From Acidobacteriota bacterium (GTDB lineage Bacteria > Acidobacteriota > Terriglobia > Bryobacterales > Bryobacteraceae): a stretch of 64,000 nt of DNA. Below, one piece after another: positions 1-8,204 of the stretch. The stretch lies in contig JAFKEE010000034.1 of assembly GCA_017307505.1 (NCBI GenBank), positions 248,001 to 312,000 on the forward strand, written 5' to 3'. The notes beneath the pieces were generated by a model. That model saw only the letters and a program-made list of their open reading frames with translations, was not told where the DNA came from and searched no databases. Numbering within the stretch: the stretch's first letter is position 1; the number at the start of each line of letters is the position of its first letter. The translations under genes were made by a program, and so were the position numbers.

Positions 1-378
1 GCCGCACTGATTCGGGTTCGTCGTGCACGGCACCTGGCTCGCCGGAGCCGGCCGGTCAATCAGCAGCAGCGTCTCCGTGAACGTCCCTAGGATGCGGCCC
101 GTGTAGTCTGTGTTGAAGTAGACCTGCACGTCTACCGTCGGCACCGGCTGCCCCGCCGCCGTCGGTGTGCCGCCCGTGCAGGCAATCTCGATCTCGCTCA
201 CCAGCGCGGCAATTTCGGTGGCCCGCACCGGCCGTGTGGTCGTCGTACTCGCCGTACAGGATAACGGTCCGTTCTGCGCCGCCAGCGGCAAAACGCTCCC
301 GCCAATGAAAAGCACACTCCAGGCAGCCGTCCGTCCGAGGACTCTGAGAACAGATACAGATCGATTGTTGGACCGCAC
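1..378 (-). CDS. Exported protein of unknown function, N-terminal part (cut by window edge)
   Basis: The minus-strand frame stays open from here to base 1, so only about the first 126 residues are present. They begin with a basic stretch, then a hydrophobic signal segment (VLFIGGSVLPLAAQ), then a mature start NGPLSCTAST. The next part (RATEIAALVSEIEIACTGG, then VDVQVYFNTDYTGRIL and TLLLIDRP) reads as a beta-rich extracellular domain seen in many secreted acidobacterial proteins, often ahead of cohesin-like or repeat regions. No catalytic motif is visible. The start is a GTG with a GGGG run just upstream. A second GTG at 390 is possible but has no ribosome site. The call as an exported protein is good; function is unknown. 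Confidence 0.6.
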   Translation of the reverse strand, partial: MRSNNRSVSVLRVLGRTAAWSVLFIGGSVLPLAAQNGPLSCTASTTTTRPVRATEIAALVSEIEIACTGGTPTAAGQPVPTVDVQVYFNTDYTGRILGTFTETLLLIDRPAPASQVPCTTNPNQCG

Positions 379-502
379 AAGACCCCACACAGTGATGTTG
401 ATTTGCGGCGCCCGTGACCCTCCAAAGCGCCGACACACCAATATACCGTCTCGCCGTGGCCGGCGGGGCGCCCCTTAGGGCGGAGTGGGGCCGTGGCCCA
501 TG

Positions 503-2419
503 CTACTCGATCGTCGAAAGCTGGATCGCCGAGGGCGCCGAATTCGTCCGGTACACCCGCTGTGTCGCCTTCACGAAATCCTCGCCCTTCGCATCCTGGA
601 TCTTCATGAACTTCTGCGGATTCCGATCGCCCAGCGGATACCACGAACTCTGCACCTGCACCATGATCCGGTGCCCCGTGCGGAACGTGTGAAACACATC
701 CGGCAGCTCAAACTCGACCTTGTCCATCTTGCCCGGAGTGAACGCCTCCGGCTTGTCGAACCCCTTGCGGAACTTGCCCCGGAAGGGCTCCCCGCGCACC
801 AGCATCTGATATCCGCCCATGCGCACGTTCTCCGGATTCGGCTGCGGATCCGCCGTGTCGTTCGGGAACACATCAATCAGCTTCACCACCCAGTCCGAGT
901 CCGTGCCCGTCGTCGACACGAAGAGCGACGCCTTCAGCGGACCGGCCACCCGCACATCCCCCTCCAGCGGTTCCGTCTGGTACACCAGCACATCCGGGCG
1001 CGCCGCCGCGAACCGCTGGTCGTCGGTCATGTACGGATACGACATGCCGCTGGTGATATACGGCGTAAACGGCACGGGCTTCGCCGGATCGCTGACATAC
1101 TCATCGAACGCCTCGGCCTTGTCTACCGGTTGCACCGTGCTCAGCTTCCCGCCTGCCTGGAAGTACATCGTCTTCCACTTGGCCTCCTTGGGCGGCCAGG
1201 CATCGAACTTGTGCCACTCGTTGCGCCCCGTTTCGAAGACAAACGCCTCGGGCAGCTTGTCTCCGTCGCCCTTCCCCTTCAGGTGGAACAGGAAGAACGG
1301 ATACTCGATCTCATCCTGGAAGTACTTCGACGTGTTCGACGCGAAACTGATGTTGCCCAGCTTCGTCCCATCCGCGCGCGCCCAGCCGCCATGCGACCAC
1401 GGCCCCTCTACCAGCATGTTCTTCGCGCCCGGATTCTGCGCCTCCGCCGTCTTGTACAGGTTCAGCGGACCAAACACATCCTCCGCATCGAACCACCCGC
1501 CCACCGTCATCATGGCCGGCTTCAGGTTCTTCACATACTGCCGCGGATCACGCGACTTCCAGAAATCCGTATACGTGTCGTTCTGCGTCAGCTCTTTCCA
1601 GAACTCCGTCTGGCCGTGGAAATACTTCTCGTCATAGTTGGCCAGCGCACCCGTGCGCAGGTGGAAATCGTAGGCGTCCGGCGTCTTCATGTCCACCCGC
1701 CCCACGTCCGGACCGTCCGGAGGATGCGTGCGCCCGAAACTCGAGAAGAAGTTGAACGCGTGCGCCAGGAACAGCACCCCATTGTGATGGAAGTCGTCCC
1801 CGATAAACCAGTTGATCACCGGCGCCTGCGGCGATGTCGCCTTCAACGCCGGATGCGACTCCACCGCGCCCATCGCGGCATAGAAGCCCGGATACGAAAT
1901 CCCGTACATCCCCACACGCTCGTTGTTGTTCGGGATGTTCTTCACCAGCCAGTCGATCGTGTCGTACGTATCGCTCGGCTCATCCACGTCCTTCGGACCG
2001 CGCTTGTTGGGATTCACCGGACGGATGTCCATGTACTTCCCCTCGCTGCGCCCCTTGCCGCGCACATCCTGCCCCACAAAGATGAAGCCTTCGCGCATGA
2101 ACTTCTCGCTGGCCGGACCCAGCCGCCGGGCATAGTTGTCCGACCCGTAGGGCCCCACCGTGTACGGAGTCCGCATCAGCAGGATCGGATACTTCTGGCT
2201 GTGATCCTTCGGCGTGTACACCGACGTGAACAGCTTCACGCCGTCCCGCATCGGGATCAGGTACTCCGCCTTCGTGTAGTGCTCGCGAATGTACGCTTCC
2301 CGCTGTTCCGGCGTGCTCGCCGCCGCGGCCGGCGCCTCCGCGGGCGGTGCATTCCGCCGCGCCTGGCCCATCAACACGAGCGGCATCGCCGCAATCAGAA
2401 GGATACTTCTCAGTCTCAT
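503..2419 (-). CDS. CocE/NonD family hydrolase (peptidase S15-like), exported
   Basis: A secreted serine hydrolase of the X-Pro dipeptidyl-peptidase/cocaine-esterase family, 638 residues, near the usual length. The first 18 residues (MRLRSILLIAAMPLVLMG) are a signal peptide. The nucleophile is the Ser of GMYGISYPG at about residue 175. DVRGKGRSEG before it and VGGWFDAEDVFGP and EGPWSHGGW after it are typical S15 blocks that carry the Asp and His. The C-terminal half is the jelly-roll domain. I chose the ATG at 2419 because AGAGGAG precedes it and the signal peptide begins there; a longer reading adds 14 unlikely residues. The ribosome site overlaps the stop of the upstream protease, so the two genes are probably translated together. 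Natural substrate unknown: a peptide or an ester. Confidence 0.88.
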   Translation of the reverse strand: MRLRSILLIAAMPLVLMGQARRNAPPAEAPAAAASTPEQREAYIREHYTKAEYLIPMRDGVKLFTSVYTPKDHSQKYPILLMRTPYTVGPYGSDNYARRLGPASEKFMREGFIFVGQDVRGKGRSEGKYMDIRPVNPNKRGPKDVDEPSDTYDTIDWLVKNIPNNNERVGMYGISYPGFYAAMGAVESHPALKATSPQAPVINWFIGDDFHHNGVLFLAHAFNFFSSFGRTHPPDGPDVGRVDMKTPDAYDFHLRTGALANYDEKYFHGQTEFWKELTQNDTYTDFWKSRDPRQYVKNLKPAMMTVGGWFDAEDVFGPLNLYKTAEAQNPGAKNMLVEGPWSHGGWARADGTKLGNISFASNTSKYFQDEIEYPFFLFHLKGKGDGDKLPEAFVFETGRNEWHKFDAWPPKEAKWKTMYFQAGGKLSTVQPVDKAEAFDEYVSDPAKPVPFTPYITSGMSYPYMTDDQRFAAARPDVLVYQTEPLEGDVRVAGPLKASLFVSTTGTDSDWVVKLIDVFPNDTADPQPNPENVRMGGYQMLVRGEPFRGKFRKGFDKPEAFTPGKMDKVEFELPDVFHTFRTGHRIMVQVQSSWYPLGDRNPQKFMKIQDAKGEDFVKATQRVYRTNSAPSAIQLSTIE

Positions 2420-2426
2420 GGCTCCT

Positions 2427-3035
2427 CTAAGCTCTGAATAACGAAAACATCCGCAACGCACTCATCATGCTCGTCTCCGACATCCACCGGCCTAACCCGG
2501 TCGACGACATCAGCACGAGCAATAAAATAAACCCGAAACGGCTCAGCTCGATATACCAAAACGTGGGAATCCGGGCCGCCAGCAAAAACTTCGATCCGTC
2601 CAGCGGCGGAATCGGGATCATGTTGAATAAGGCCAGGAACAGGCTCAAATAGGCAGCCCGGAACAGGATCTCCGTGCCCGCGTGCCAGAACGAACCGATC
2701 AGCGCCAGCACCAGCGCGAAAATCACATTGCTGCCTGGACCGGCCAGGGCCACCATCAACAAACCGTTGTAGCCGCCCTTCAGTTTATTCGGATTCGTAT
2801 TCACGGCTCGGCCCCAGCCGAAAAATACCCCTCCGAAGATCGAAGAGATCAATGGCACCAGCACGGTTCCAATCCAGTCGACATGGGCCAGCGGATTCAG
2901 GGTAACTCGCCCCTCCAACCGCGGCGTGTCGTCGCCAAGCCGGTCGGCTACCCACGCGTGCGCAAATTCATGGGGTGTCGTGAGCAGCCAGAAGATCAGA
3001 ACATCCAGCAGGGCCTGGGCGAAATTAATGGGCAT
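2427..3035 (-). CDS. Site-2 protease family (M50) membrane metalloprotease
   Basis: A 202-residue integral membrane zinc protease of the short S2P/M50 group. The zinc site is HEFAH at residues 22-26 in the first membrane helix, and the third ligand lies in NMIPIPPLDG near residue 140, both intact. It has 5-6 hydrophobic segments and no PDZ domain, unlike RseP. The segment RLGDDTPRLEGRVTLNPLAHVD after the zinc motif is characteristic of this small bacterial subgroup. It stands first in a two-gene unit with the CocE-type hydrolase, 7 bp downstream. Substrates of these short members are mostly unknown; cleavage of a membrane-bound regulator is a general inference. Confidence 0.88.
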   Translation of the reverse strand: MPINFAQALLDVLIFWLLTTPHEFAHAWVADRLGDDTPRLEGRVTLNPLAHVDWIGTVLVPLISSIFGGVFFGWGRAVNTNPNKLKGGYNGLLMVALAGPGSNVIFALVLALIGSFWHAGTEILFRAAYLSLFLALFNMIPIPPLDGSKFLLAARIPTFWYIELSRFGFILLLVLMSSTGLGRWMSETSMMSALRMFSLFRA

Positions 3036-3125
3036 CTCTATCCATGCTACACGCCGCGTCCCCCTCAGGGTGCCGCACTGGTATTAGGAAATTAGAGAAC
3101 AGGAGAAATTTCGAATTACAGGCTT

Positions 3126-5570
3126 CTAATGAACCGCCTGGCGCGCCATGCTCGGGACAATCGTCTCCGGGCTCGCACCCTCCGAGCGGTGCTTCTTGCG
3201 GGTCTGCTTCGCGCGGTACATCCGGCGGTCCGCCTCCGCCAGCAGCTCCTCCGCGTTCTGCCCGTCCATGGGGAAAAACGCCGCGCCCACGCTCAGGCCG
3301 ATAAACTTGCCGCCGCAGGCCTCGGCCCCCGCCGCCGCCGTAGCCTGGTCCAGGGCCATGATCTTCTTGATCGCCCGCTCCGCCGTCAAGCCCGGCGCCA
3401 CCACCACGAACTCATCGCCGCCCATGCGCGCCACATAGTCCGTATCCCGGCACATGGCGCGGAAGCGCGCCGCCACCTGGCTCAACACCTGGTTGCCCGC
3501 CAGGTGTCCGTACAGGTCGTTCACCTGCTTGAATCCGTCAATGTCACAGACCAGCACCGCCAGCCCCGTGTCCGTATCTGCCACCCGGGTCAGCTCCTGG
3601 TCCAGATGCACGAACAGCGAGCGCGCGTTCGGCAGCGAGGTGAGGTAGTCCGTCGTCGCCGACGACTCGGCTTCCTTATACTTAATCGCGTTCTCCACCG
3701 CGATCGAGATCTTCGAACTCACCGCCATCAACACCCGCAGGTGATCTTTGGAGAAGGAGTCTCGCGCCGATTTGTACAGCGTCAACACCCCCATCACCCC
3801 CTCCGCCGTCTCCAGCGGCACGGCCAGCGCCGAGTTGAGAATGCTGAACACCTTGGGGTCGTTCAGGTAGCCGGGCTCCACCGACGGATTCCCGTTGAGA
3901 ATCGGCTTGCGGTTCTCCGCCACCCAGCCCGACAGCCCCTGGCCCATCGGAATCTCCAGCGAGCCGAACACTTTCGAATCCTCTCCGCTCACATACTCCG
4001 GCTTCAGCACATCGCCCCGCCGCACATACACCGCCATGCCGTCGTAAGGAACCATGCGCTTCAGGCGGCCCGCCATCACCGACATCGTCTCCTTCAGGCT
4101 CAGTGAATTGCCCAGATTCTGCGCCAGCTCGTAGAGCGATTGCGCCTCCTGCCGCGCCGCCGCGATCGAGGCCAGGAAGTCCTGCTGCCGTCCGCCCGGC
4201 ACCACCACCGGACTCGCCGGCTCCTGCCCGGGTGCCGCTTCCTCCCCCTGCTCGGCGCTGAGTTCCAGCGGCGTCCCCTCCGTCTCCTCCCTGCGCGCCG
4301 CGCTCTGGACCTTGGCTTCCAGTTCGTCGATCCGTCTCACCAGCAGCGCCACCACGGCCGGGTCGTAACTCTTGCCCGACTCCGCAATCACCACGCCCAG
4401 TGCCTCGCGCAGCGGCAGCGCCCTCCGGTACTGCCGCTCGCTGGCCAGCGCATCCAGGCAATCCACCGTGGCCAGGATGCGCGCGGCCAGCGGGATCTCC
4501 CCCTCCTTCAGTCCAAACGGATACCCCGTGCCATCCCACTTCTCATGGTGCGCCCGTACAATCGGCACTACCGGATAGGGGAACTTCACCCGTTCCAGGA
4601 TTTCGGCGCCCACCTCCGGGTGGACCTTCATCTTCTCGAACTCCTCGAAGGTCAGCTTCCCCGGCTTGGAAATGATGTGCTCCGGCACCGCCAGCTTCCC
4701 GATGTCATGCAGCAGCGCCGCCGCATGCAGGCCTTCCAGTTCCGATTCCGTCAGGCCCATCTCCCGGCCCAGCTCCATGGCATAGATCTGGACCCGGTGC
4801 AGATGCCCGTGCGTCGAATGATCCTTGGCGTCGATCGCCAGCGCCAGCGCCTCAATCGTCCGCAGGTGCAGCGAAGCCATCTGCTTCGCGTGATCCTTCT
4901 CGGCCTCCAGCTTCTCCAGGTACAGGCCATAGGCGCGGAACACCACATACACCACGGGCAGGCCCAGCAGCGCCGCCGATTCACCCATCGACCGGCTCAG
5001 GAATTCAAACGAGGCCGCCAGCGTCGCGCCGACAAGATAATAAGGAAAGCACCAGAAATAACACTCCCGCCAGATCGAGGCCGGAGACCGCTGCTCCGTC
5101 AACCCGATCACCAGCGCCACCGGAGCCGTGTTCGCAAAGAAGAAGACCACAGACGTCGCGCCCAGCCGCACCGCCCACAGGCTGCTGTCCTGCAGTCCGT
5201 GCAGGTGGTAGACGAAGTCCGTCGCGCCCACCGCCACCGCCGTCGCACAGACATTGAAAATCAGCTGCACCGCCGTGGGCCGCCGCTTGGCGTTCCACAG
5301 GCACTGCACCAGTGTGGCCCCCGTGCCGGCCAGCAGCACCTCCGGCAGAGACCGGTTCACGATGCCGATCAGCAGGAACAGGAAATGCAGCGAGATCGTC
5401 CCCGTCACGCCCGGCAGCGGCAGTTTCATGCACGACGCCACCAGCGTGATCGCTACATACACAGCCAGCCGCACCAGATTGCCCGGATGCCAGGTGACCA
5501 GCGCCTGCCCGATCACAACGAAGCCGGTGGCAATCACCGCCCCGATGTAAGCTTTGGCTTGCGACGTCAT
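3126..5570 (-). CDS. Membrane-bound HD-GYP + GAF + GGDEF cyclic-di-GMP protein
   Basis: An 814-residue signalling protein. Residues 1-215 hold about six to seven hydrophobic segments (membrane sensor). A coiled segment leads to an HD-GYP phosphodiesterase domain (about 235-400) with HDIGK at 288-292 and HHEKWDGTGYP at 341-351, so the metal and GYP residues are intact. A linker rich in Glu, Ala and Pro is followed by a GAF domain (about 455-630) and a diguanylate cyclase domain (about 640-790) with RMGGDEF intact. One chain could therefore make and break cyclic-di-GMP; normally one activity dominates or the two respond to different inputs. AGGA six bases upstream supports the ATG. It is transcribed alone and divergently from the subtilase across a 0.5 kb regulatory region. 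Confidence 0.93.
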   Translation of the reverse strand: MTSQAKAYIGAVIATGFVVIGQALVTWHPGNLVRLAVYVAITLVASCMKLPLPGVTGTISLHFLFLLIGIVNRSLPEVLLAGTGATLVQCLWNAKRRPTAVQLIFNVCATAVAVGATDFVYHLHGLQDSSLWAVRLGATSVVFFFANTAPVALVIGLTEQRSPASIWRECYFWCFPYYLVGATLAASFEFLSRSMGESAALLGLPVVYVVFRAYGLYLEKLEAEKDHAKQMASLHLRTIEALALAIDAKDHSTHGHLHRVQIYAMELGREMGLTESELEGLHAAALLHDIGKLAVPEHIISKPGKLTFEEFEKMKVHPEVGAEILERVKFPYPVVPIVRAHHEKWDGTGYPFGLKEGEIPLAARILATVDCLDALASERQYRRALPLREALGVVIAESGKSYDPAVVALLVRRIDELEAKVQSAARREETEGTPLELSAEQGEEAAPGQEPASPVVVPGGRQQDFLASIAAARQEAQSLYELAQNLGNSLSLKETMSVMAGRLKRMVPYDGMAVYVRRGDVLKPEYVSGEDSKVFGSLEIPMGQGLSGWVAENRKPILNGNPSVEPGYLNDPKVFSILNSALAVPLETAEGVMGVLTLYKSARDSFSKDHLRVLMAVSSKISIAVENAIKYKEAESSATTDYLTSLPNARSLFVHLDQELTRVADTDTGLAVLVCDIDGFKQVNDLYGHLAGNQVLSQVAARFRAMCRDTDYVARMGGDEFVVVAPGLTAERAIKKIMALDQATAAAGAEACGGKFIGLSVGAAFFPMDGQNAEELLAEADRRMYRAKQTRKKHRSEGASPETIVPSMARQAVH

Positions 5571-5652
5571 TCAGAATCCTTCTTCTTGCCAGGCACGCCG
5601 ATCATCTCGGCAATCCAGGTATCAGTCTTACAGTTCGACCCTTGGCACGAGA

Positions 5653-5674
5653 CCCTATATAGGGGAAACCCCTA
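5653..5674. promoter_or_regulatory. Two overlapping perfect palindromes
   Basis: CCCTATATAGGG (5653-5664) is a perfect 12-bp palindrome. It shares five bases with TAGGGGAAACCCCTA (5660-5674), a perfect inverted repeat with an AAA centre. The pair lies about 83-104 bp upstream of the HD-GYP/GGDEF start and about 400 bp from the subtilase. It could be an operator, or alternative RNA hairpins in the leader of the cyclase gene. No T-run follows on either strand, so it is not a plain terminator. The regulator is unknown. Confidence 0.45.
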
Positions 5675-5882
5675 AGAATCTGTAGGCTAGCTAACATTCT
5701 CTGGTGCGGTTCCGAGGCCCGCTGATGAGAAATCCAGCACTTGACTGGCCGTTTTCTCCCTCTGCCGGCCGTTACCAGGGCCTCCGCCCGCCTGCCGAAG
5801 CGCAATTCCTTCCCTCTCAACCACAACCGGACCGCCGCTCCTGCTCAGCCCCGGCAGCACCTCCATGACGCGTCGTTGCCTG

Positions 5883-5954
5883 CCGACAACTTGTCGGGGC
5901 CCATCCGGACACATCGTCCGGAGCCGCGCCACGGCGCCCGACAAAATGTCTGGC
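5883..5954. promoter_or_regulatory. Three similar inverted repeats, likely activator (enhancer) sites
   Basis: Three inverted repeats of the form CCGACA-N3-TGTCGG stand in a row: CCGACAACTTGTCGG (5883-5897, perfect), CCGGACACATCGTCCGG (5905-5921, perfect but with shifted arms) and GCCCGACAAAATGTCTGGC (5936-5954, one mismatch pair). Their centres are at 5890, 5913 and 5945. They lie about 72-127 bp upstream of the -24 GG of the sigma-54 promoter, where enhancer-binding activators usually bind. The sigma-54 activator gene found after the subtilase is the obvious candidate to bind them. The repeats are seen directly; the role is inferred. Confidence 0.6.
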
Positions 5955-6015
5955 TCCCGTTGTCTCCTCTCCTTCGAGAACCCATTTTCAATAACTTAGG
6001 GTTCACCGCGCGATG

Positions 6016-6031
6016 GCATCCCAGTTGCCTT
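6016..6031 (+). promoter_or_regulatory. Sigma-54 (-24/-12) promoter of the subtilase gene
   Basis: TGGCATCCCAGTTGCC matches the RpoN consensus TGGCAC-N5-TTGCA closely. The invariant GG (6017-6018) and GC (6029-6030) are separated by exactly 10 bp. The expected transcription start is near 6042, giving a leader of roughly 28 bases before the ATG at 6070. Together with the upstream inverted repeats and a sigma-54 activator gene just downstream of the target, this is a coherent sigma-54 unit. Confidence 0.75.
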
Positions 6032-6069
6032 AAGAGCGGTGTCATTTCCCGTTCAAAGAAAGTGTTGCA

Positions 6070-7875
6070 ATGATGCTCAATGCCAGGTTTGCAGTTCGCA
6101 CCATTGTGGTGATGGCCGCCCTCGCGGTCTGGTCCATGCCGGTCGTCGTGGCCGCCCCACAGGATAGCGATGTCCGCGGCAACCACTCCGCGACCCCTGC
6201 CCACTCGAAACTCTCCGACGATGTCAGGAATGGTGCCCCCAGGCTGAATCAGCGGCCCGGTTCCTTCGTAGCCGATCCCGACGGCGAAGCCCAGGACATG
6301 ATCGTTCAGTACGCGGCCGGCGTTGGGGAACAGGACATGGCCAATGCCTCGTCGGCCGGCGCGGAAGTCCGCCAGGTCATGCGCTTCGGCGGCATGGCCC
6401 ACCTGCGGATGAGCCGCCGTCAGGCCCTGCAACTCGCGGAAGATCCCAACGTCCTCTACATCACACCCGACCGCGAAGTGCGCGCCACCGGCAAACTCGA
6501 CTACTCCATGGCGACCGTCGGCGCGACCACCGCCCAGTCCTACGGCTTCGACGGCAGCGGCATTGGCGTTGCCATCATCGACAGCGGCGTTGGCGTGGAG
6601 CAGCTGGACCTCTTCAATGCCACCTGCACCGCCAGCCGCATCGTTTATAACAAGGACTTCGTCACCTGGGAACCGAGCTCCTGGGACCCCTTCGGCCACG
6701 GCACGCACGTGGCGGGCATCGTCGGCGGCAATGGCATCTGCGCCGCCAAAATTCAGTCGCCCTCTTATAAGGGCAAGCCCGGCGTGGCGCCGGCCGTCAA
6801 CATCATCGCCCTCCGCGCCCTCGACAGCAAAGGCATCGGAACCGACAGTTCCGTCATCGCCGCCATCAATCACGCCATCTCCATCAAGAGCACCTACAAC
6901 ATCCGCGTCATCAACCTCTCGCTGGGCCGCGTAGTTGTCGACACCTATAAGAAGGATCCCCTGTGCCAGGCCGTGGAACGCGCCTGGAAGGCAGGCATCG
7001 TCGTCGTCGTCGCCGCCGGCAACAACGGCCGCGACAACTCCATGCAGACCGGCGGCTACTCCACCATCACCTCGCCCGGCAACGATCCCTTCGTGATCAC
7101 CGTCGGCGCGATGAACGATGTGCAGACAGCTTCCAAGTCGGACGACCAGATGACCTCGTTCAGTTCCAAGGGCCCGACCCTGCTCGACCAGGTTGTCAAA
7201 CCCGACCTCGTGGCCCCCGGCAACCGAGTCATCTCCGTCAAACCGAATTCCGGCTACTTCCAGGTCCATTACCCCGGCAACACCATCGCCGGCGACTGGG
7301 CCAACGGCGTACCCTACGAGTCCTACTTCTTCCTCAGCGGGACCAGCATGGCCGCCCCCGTCGTCAGCGGCGCCGCGGCGCTGCTTCTTGACAAGGACCC
7401 GACCCTGACGCCTGACCAGGTCAAGGCGCGCCTCATGAAGACCGCCTCCAAGTCCTTCCCCACGGTCAGCACCTGGATGGACTCCTCCAGCGGAATCCTC
7501 TACTCCATGCGTCCCGACGCCTTCACCGTCGGCGCTGGCTACCTCGACATCTGGGCCGCCCTCAACAGCACGGAAAAGATCTCGACCACCCAGACGGCCA
7601 AGTCCCCCAAGGCTGTCATCACAAATGGCACCGTCAAATTCACCTACGACACCTCCGATACCTCCGGGCTCGGCGTGGTCTGGGGCTCTGGAGTCGTTTG
7701 GGGCACCGGAGTCGTCTGGGGCACTGCCGTCAGCAGCACCGGCGTAGTCTGGGGCACGGGCGTGGTCTGGGGCACTGGTACGGTGACTGGTACCGGCGTG
7801 GTCTGGGGCACCGGAGTTGTCTGGGGTACCGCTAATCCCTTCTCCGAGTCCACCTCAGTGTCCGGAGACAAGTAA
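6070..7875 (+). CDS. Secreted S8 family serine protease (subtilase) with VVWGTG-repeat tail
   Basis: A 601-residue exported subtilisin-like protease. A signal peptide covers about residues 1-29 (cleavage near VVVAA). Residues about 60-145 look like an I9-type propeptide that acts as foldase and inhibitor. The catalytic triad is Asp171 (IIDSGVG), His210 (GHGTHVAG) and Ser426 (SGTSMAAP), with the oxyanion Asn in VVAAGNNG. After the catalytic domain comes a tail, from about residue 535, made of repeated VVWG(T/S)(G/A) units interrupted by SST and TVTGT spacers and ending NPFSESTSVSGDK. Such tails occur in acidobacterial and actinobacterial subtilases; their role (surface retention, assembly or processing) is not established. 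Transcription is predicted from the sigma-54 promoter upstream and ends at the hairpin at 7931. Confidence 0.93.
   Translation: MMLNARFAVRTIVVMAALAVWSMPVVVAAPQDSDVRGNHSATPAHSKLSDDVRNGAPRLNQRPGSFVADPDGEAQDMIVQYAAGVGEQDMANASSAGAEVRQVMRFGGMAHLRMSRRQALQLAEDPNVLYITPDREVRATGKLDYSMATVGATTAQSYGFDGSGIGVAIIDSGVGVEQLDLFNATCTASRIVYNKDFVTWEPSSWDPFGHGTHVAGIVGGNGICAAKIQSPSYKGKPGVAPAVNIIALRALDSKGIGTDSSVIAAINHAISIKSTYNIRVINLSLGRVVVDTYKKDPLCQAVERAWKAGIVVVVAAGNNGRDNSMQTGGYSTITSPGNDPFVITVGAMNDVQTASKSDDQMTSFSSKGPTLLDQVVKPDLVAPGNRVISVKPNSGYFQVHYPGNTIAGDWANGVPYESYFFLSGTSMAAPVVSGAAALLLDKDPTLTPDQVKARLMKTASKSFPTVSTWMDSSSGILYSMRPDAFTVGAGYLDIWAALNSTEKISTTQTAKSPKAVITNGTVKFTYDTSDTSGLGVVWGSGVVWGTGVVWGTAVSSTGVVWGTGVVWGTGTVTGTGVVWGTGVVWGTANPFSESTSVSGDK
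7672..7830 (+). repeat. In-frame VVWG(T/S) repeat array at the subtilase C-terminus
   Basis: Seven copies of VVWG(T/S)(G/A) are encoded over about 159 bp, arranged as a triplet (VVWGSG, VVWGTG, VVWGTA), a pair, and a final pair, split by SST and TVTGT spacers. At DNA level the unit is close to GTCTGGGGCACCGGA with third-base changes, so copies arose by duplication and then drifted while the protein was conserved. Alternating bulky and Gly residues suggest stacked beta strands. Confidence 0.8.
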
Positions 7876-7930
7876 TATTCCCCATCGCCCGCCGCCGCCT
7901 CGCGGCCGGTACGGTTCATTCTCCTTGTGC

Positions 7931-7970
7931 AGCCGGCAGCTTCCCCTCGGGAGTTGCCGGCTTCTTTGTT
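7931..7970 (+). terminator. Rho-independent terminator after the subtilase
   Basis: AGCCGGCA (7931-7938) pairs with TGCCGGCT (7955-7962) around an inner CTTCCC/GGGAGT-like stem and small loop, followed by the T-rich TTCTTTGTTT. It lies 55 bp after the subtilase stop and separates that transcript from the activator gene. Confidence 0.75.
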
Positions 7971-8204
7971 TCCAGCCGTCTGCAAGGACGGTCAGGCGCC
8001 CACGGCCTCGCGGGCTTCTCCCAAATCCCTCTCGATCCCTGCCTTATCGATGCAATCAGAAGAAGTTTTAATTTTATCGGTACGTAGATTCACTTATTTC
8101 GCAATAGGGGTAACTGTCTCATTCTGTTCTCGGTAGATTCCGCAAGACAGCTAGGACTCCCACTAAATTGTAGCGGCGGCCGATTGACAGTACTCTGTGT
8201 AAGC
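7971..8204 (+). promoter_or_regulatory. AT-richer spacer with probable promoter for the sigma-54 activator
   Basis: About 230 bp with no credible gene. Bases 8060-8175 are clearly AT-richer than the surroundings. TTGACA at 8184-8189 is a perfect -35 hexamer, but no strong -10 stands 16-18 bp later (TGTATT at 18 bp is the closest), and the start would then fall at or after 8219. A short inverted repeat ACAGTACTCTGT overlaps the -35. None of the CCGACA-N3-TGTCGG sites of the subtilase promoter recur here, so I see no sign of autoregulation. Confidence 0.35.

Noticed and set aside
485-2437. Long plus-strand open frame opposite the CocE gene (about 650 codons)
   Set aside because: Rich in Arg, His and Leu, with no family pattern, and it is the antisense shadow of a gene with clear domain motifs and a signal peptide.
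5642-5660. TTGGCACGAGACCCTATA as a second sigma-54 promoter
   Set aside because: The -24 half is good but the -12 half lacks the invariant GC, so I do not call it.
5741-6073. Plus-strand open frame of 110 codons upstream of the subtilase
   Set aside because: It covers the sigma-54 promoter and the three inverted repeats, has a Pro/Arg-rich composition and ends over the subtilase start; regulatory DNA is the better reading.
8184-8204. TTG at 8184 as the start of the sigma-54 activator
   Set aside because: That TTG is the first base triplet of a perfect TTGACA hexamer and has no ribosome site; the added residues are not conserved in the family.
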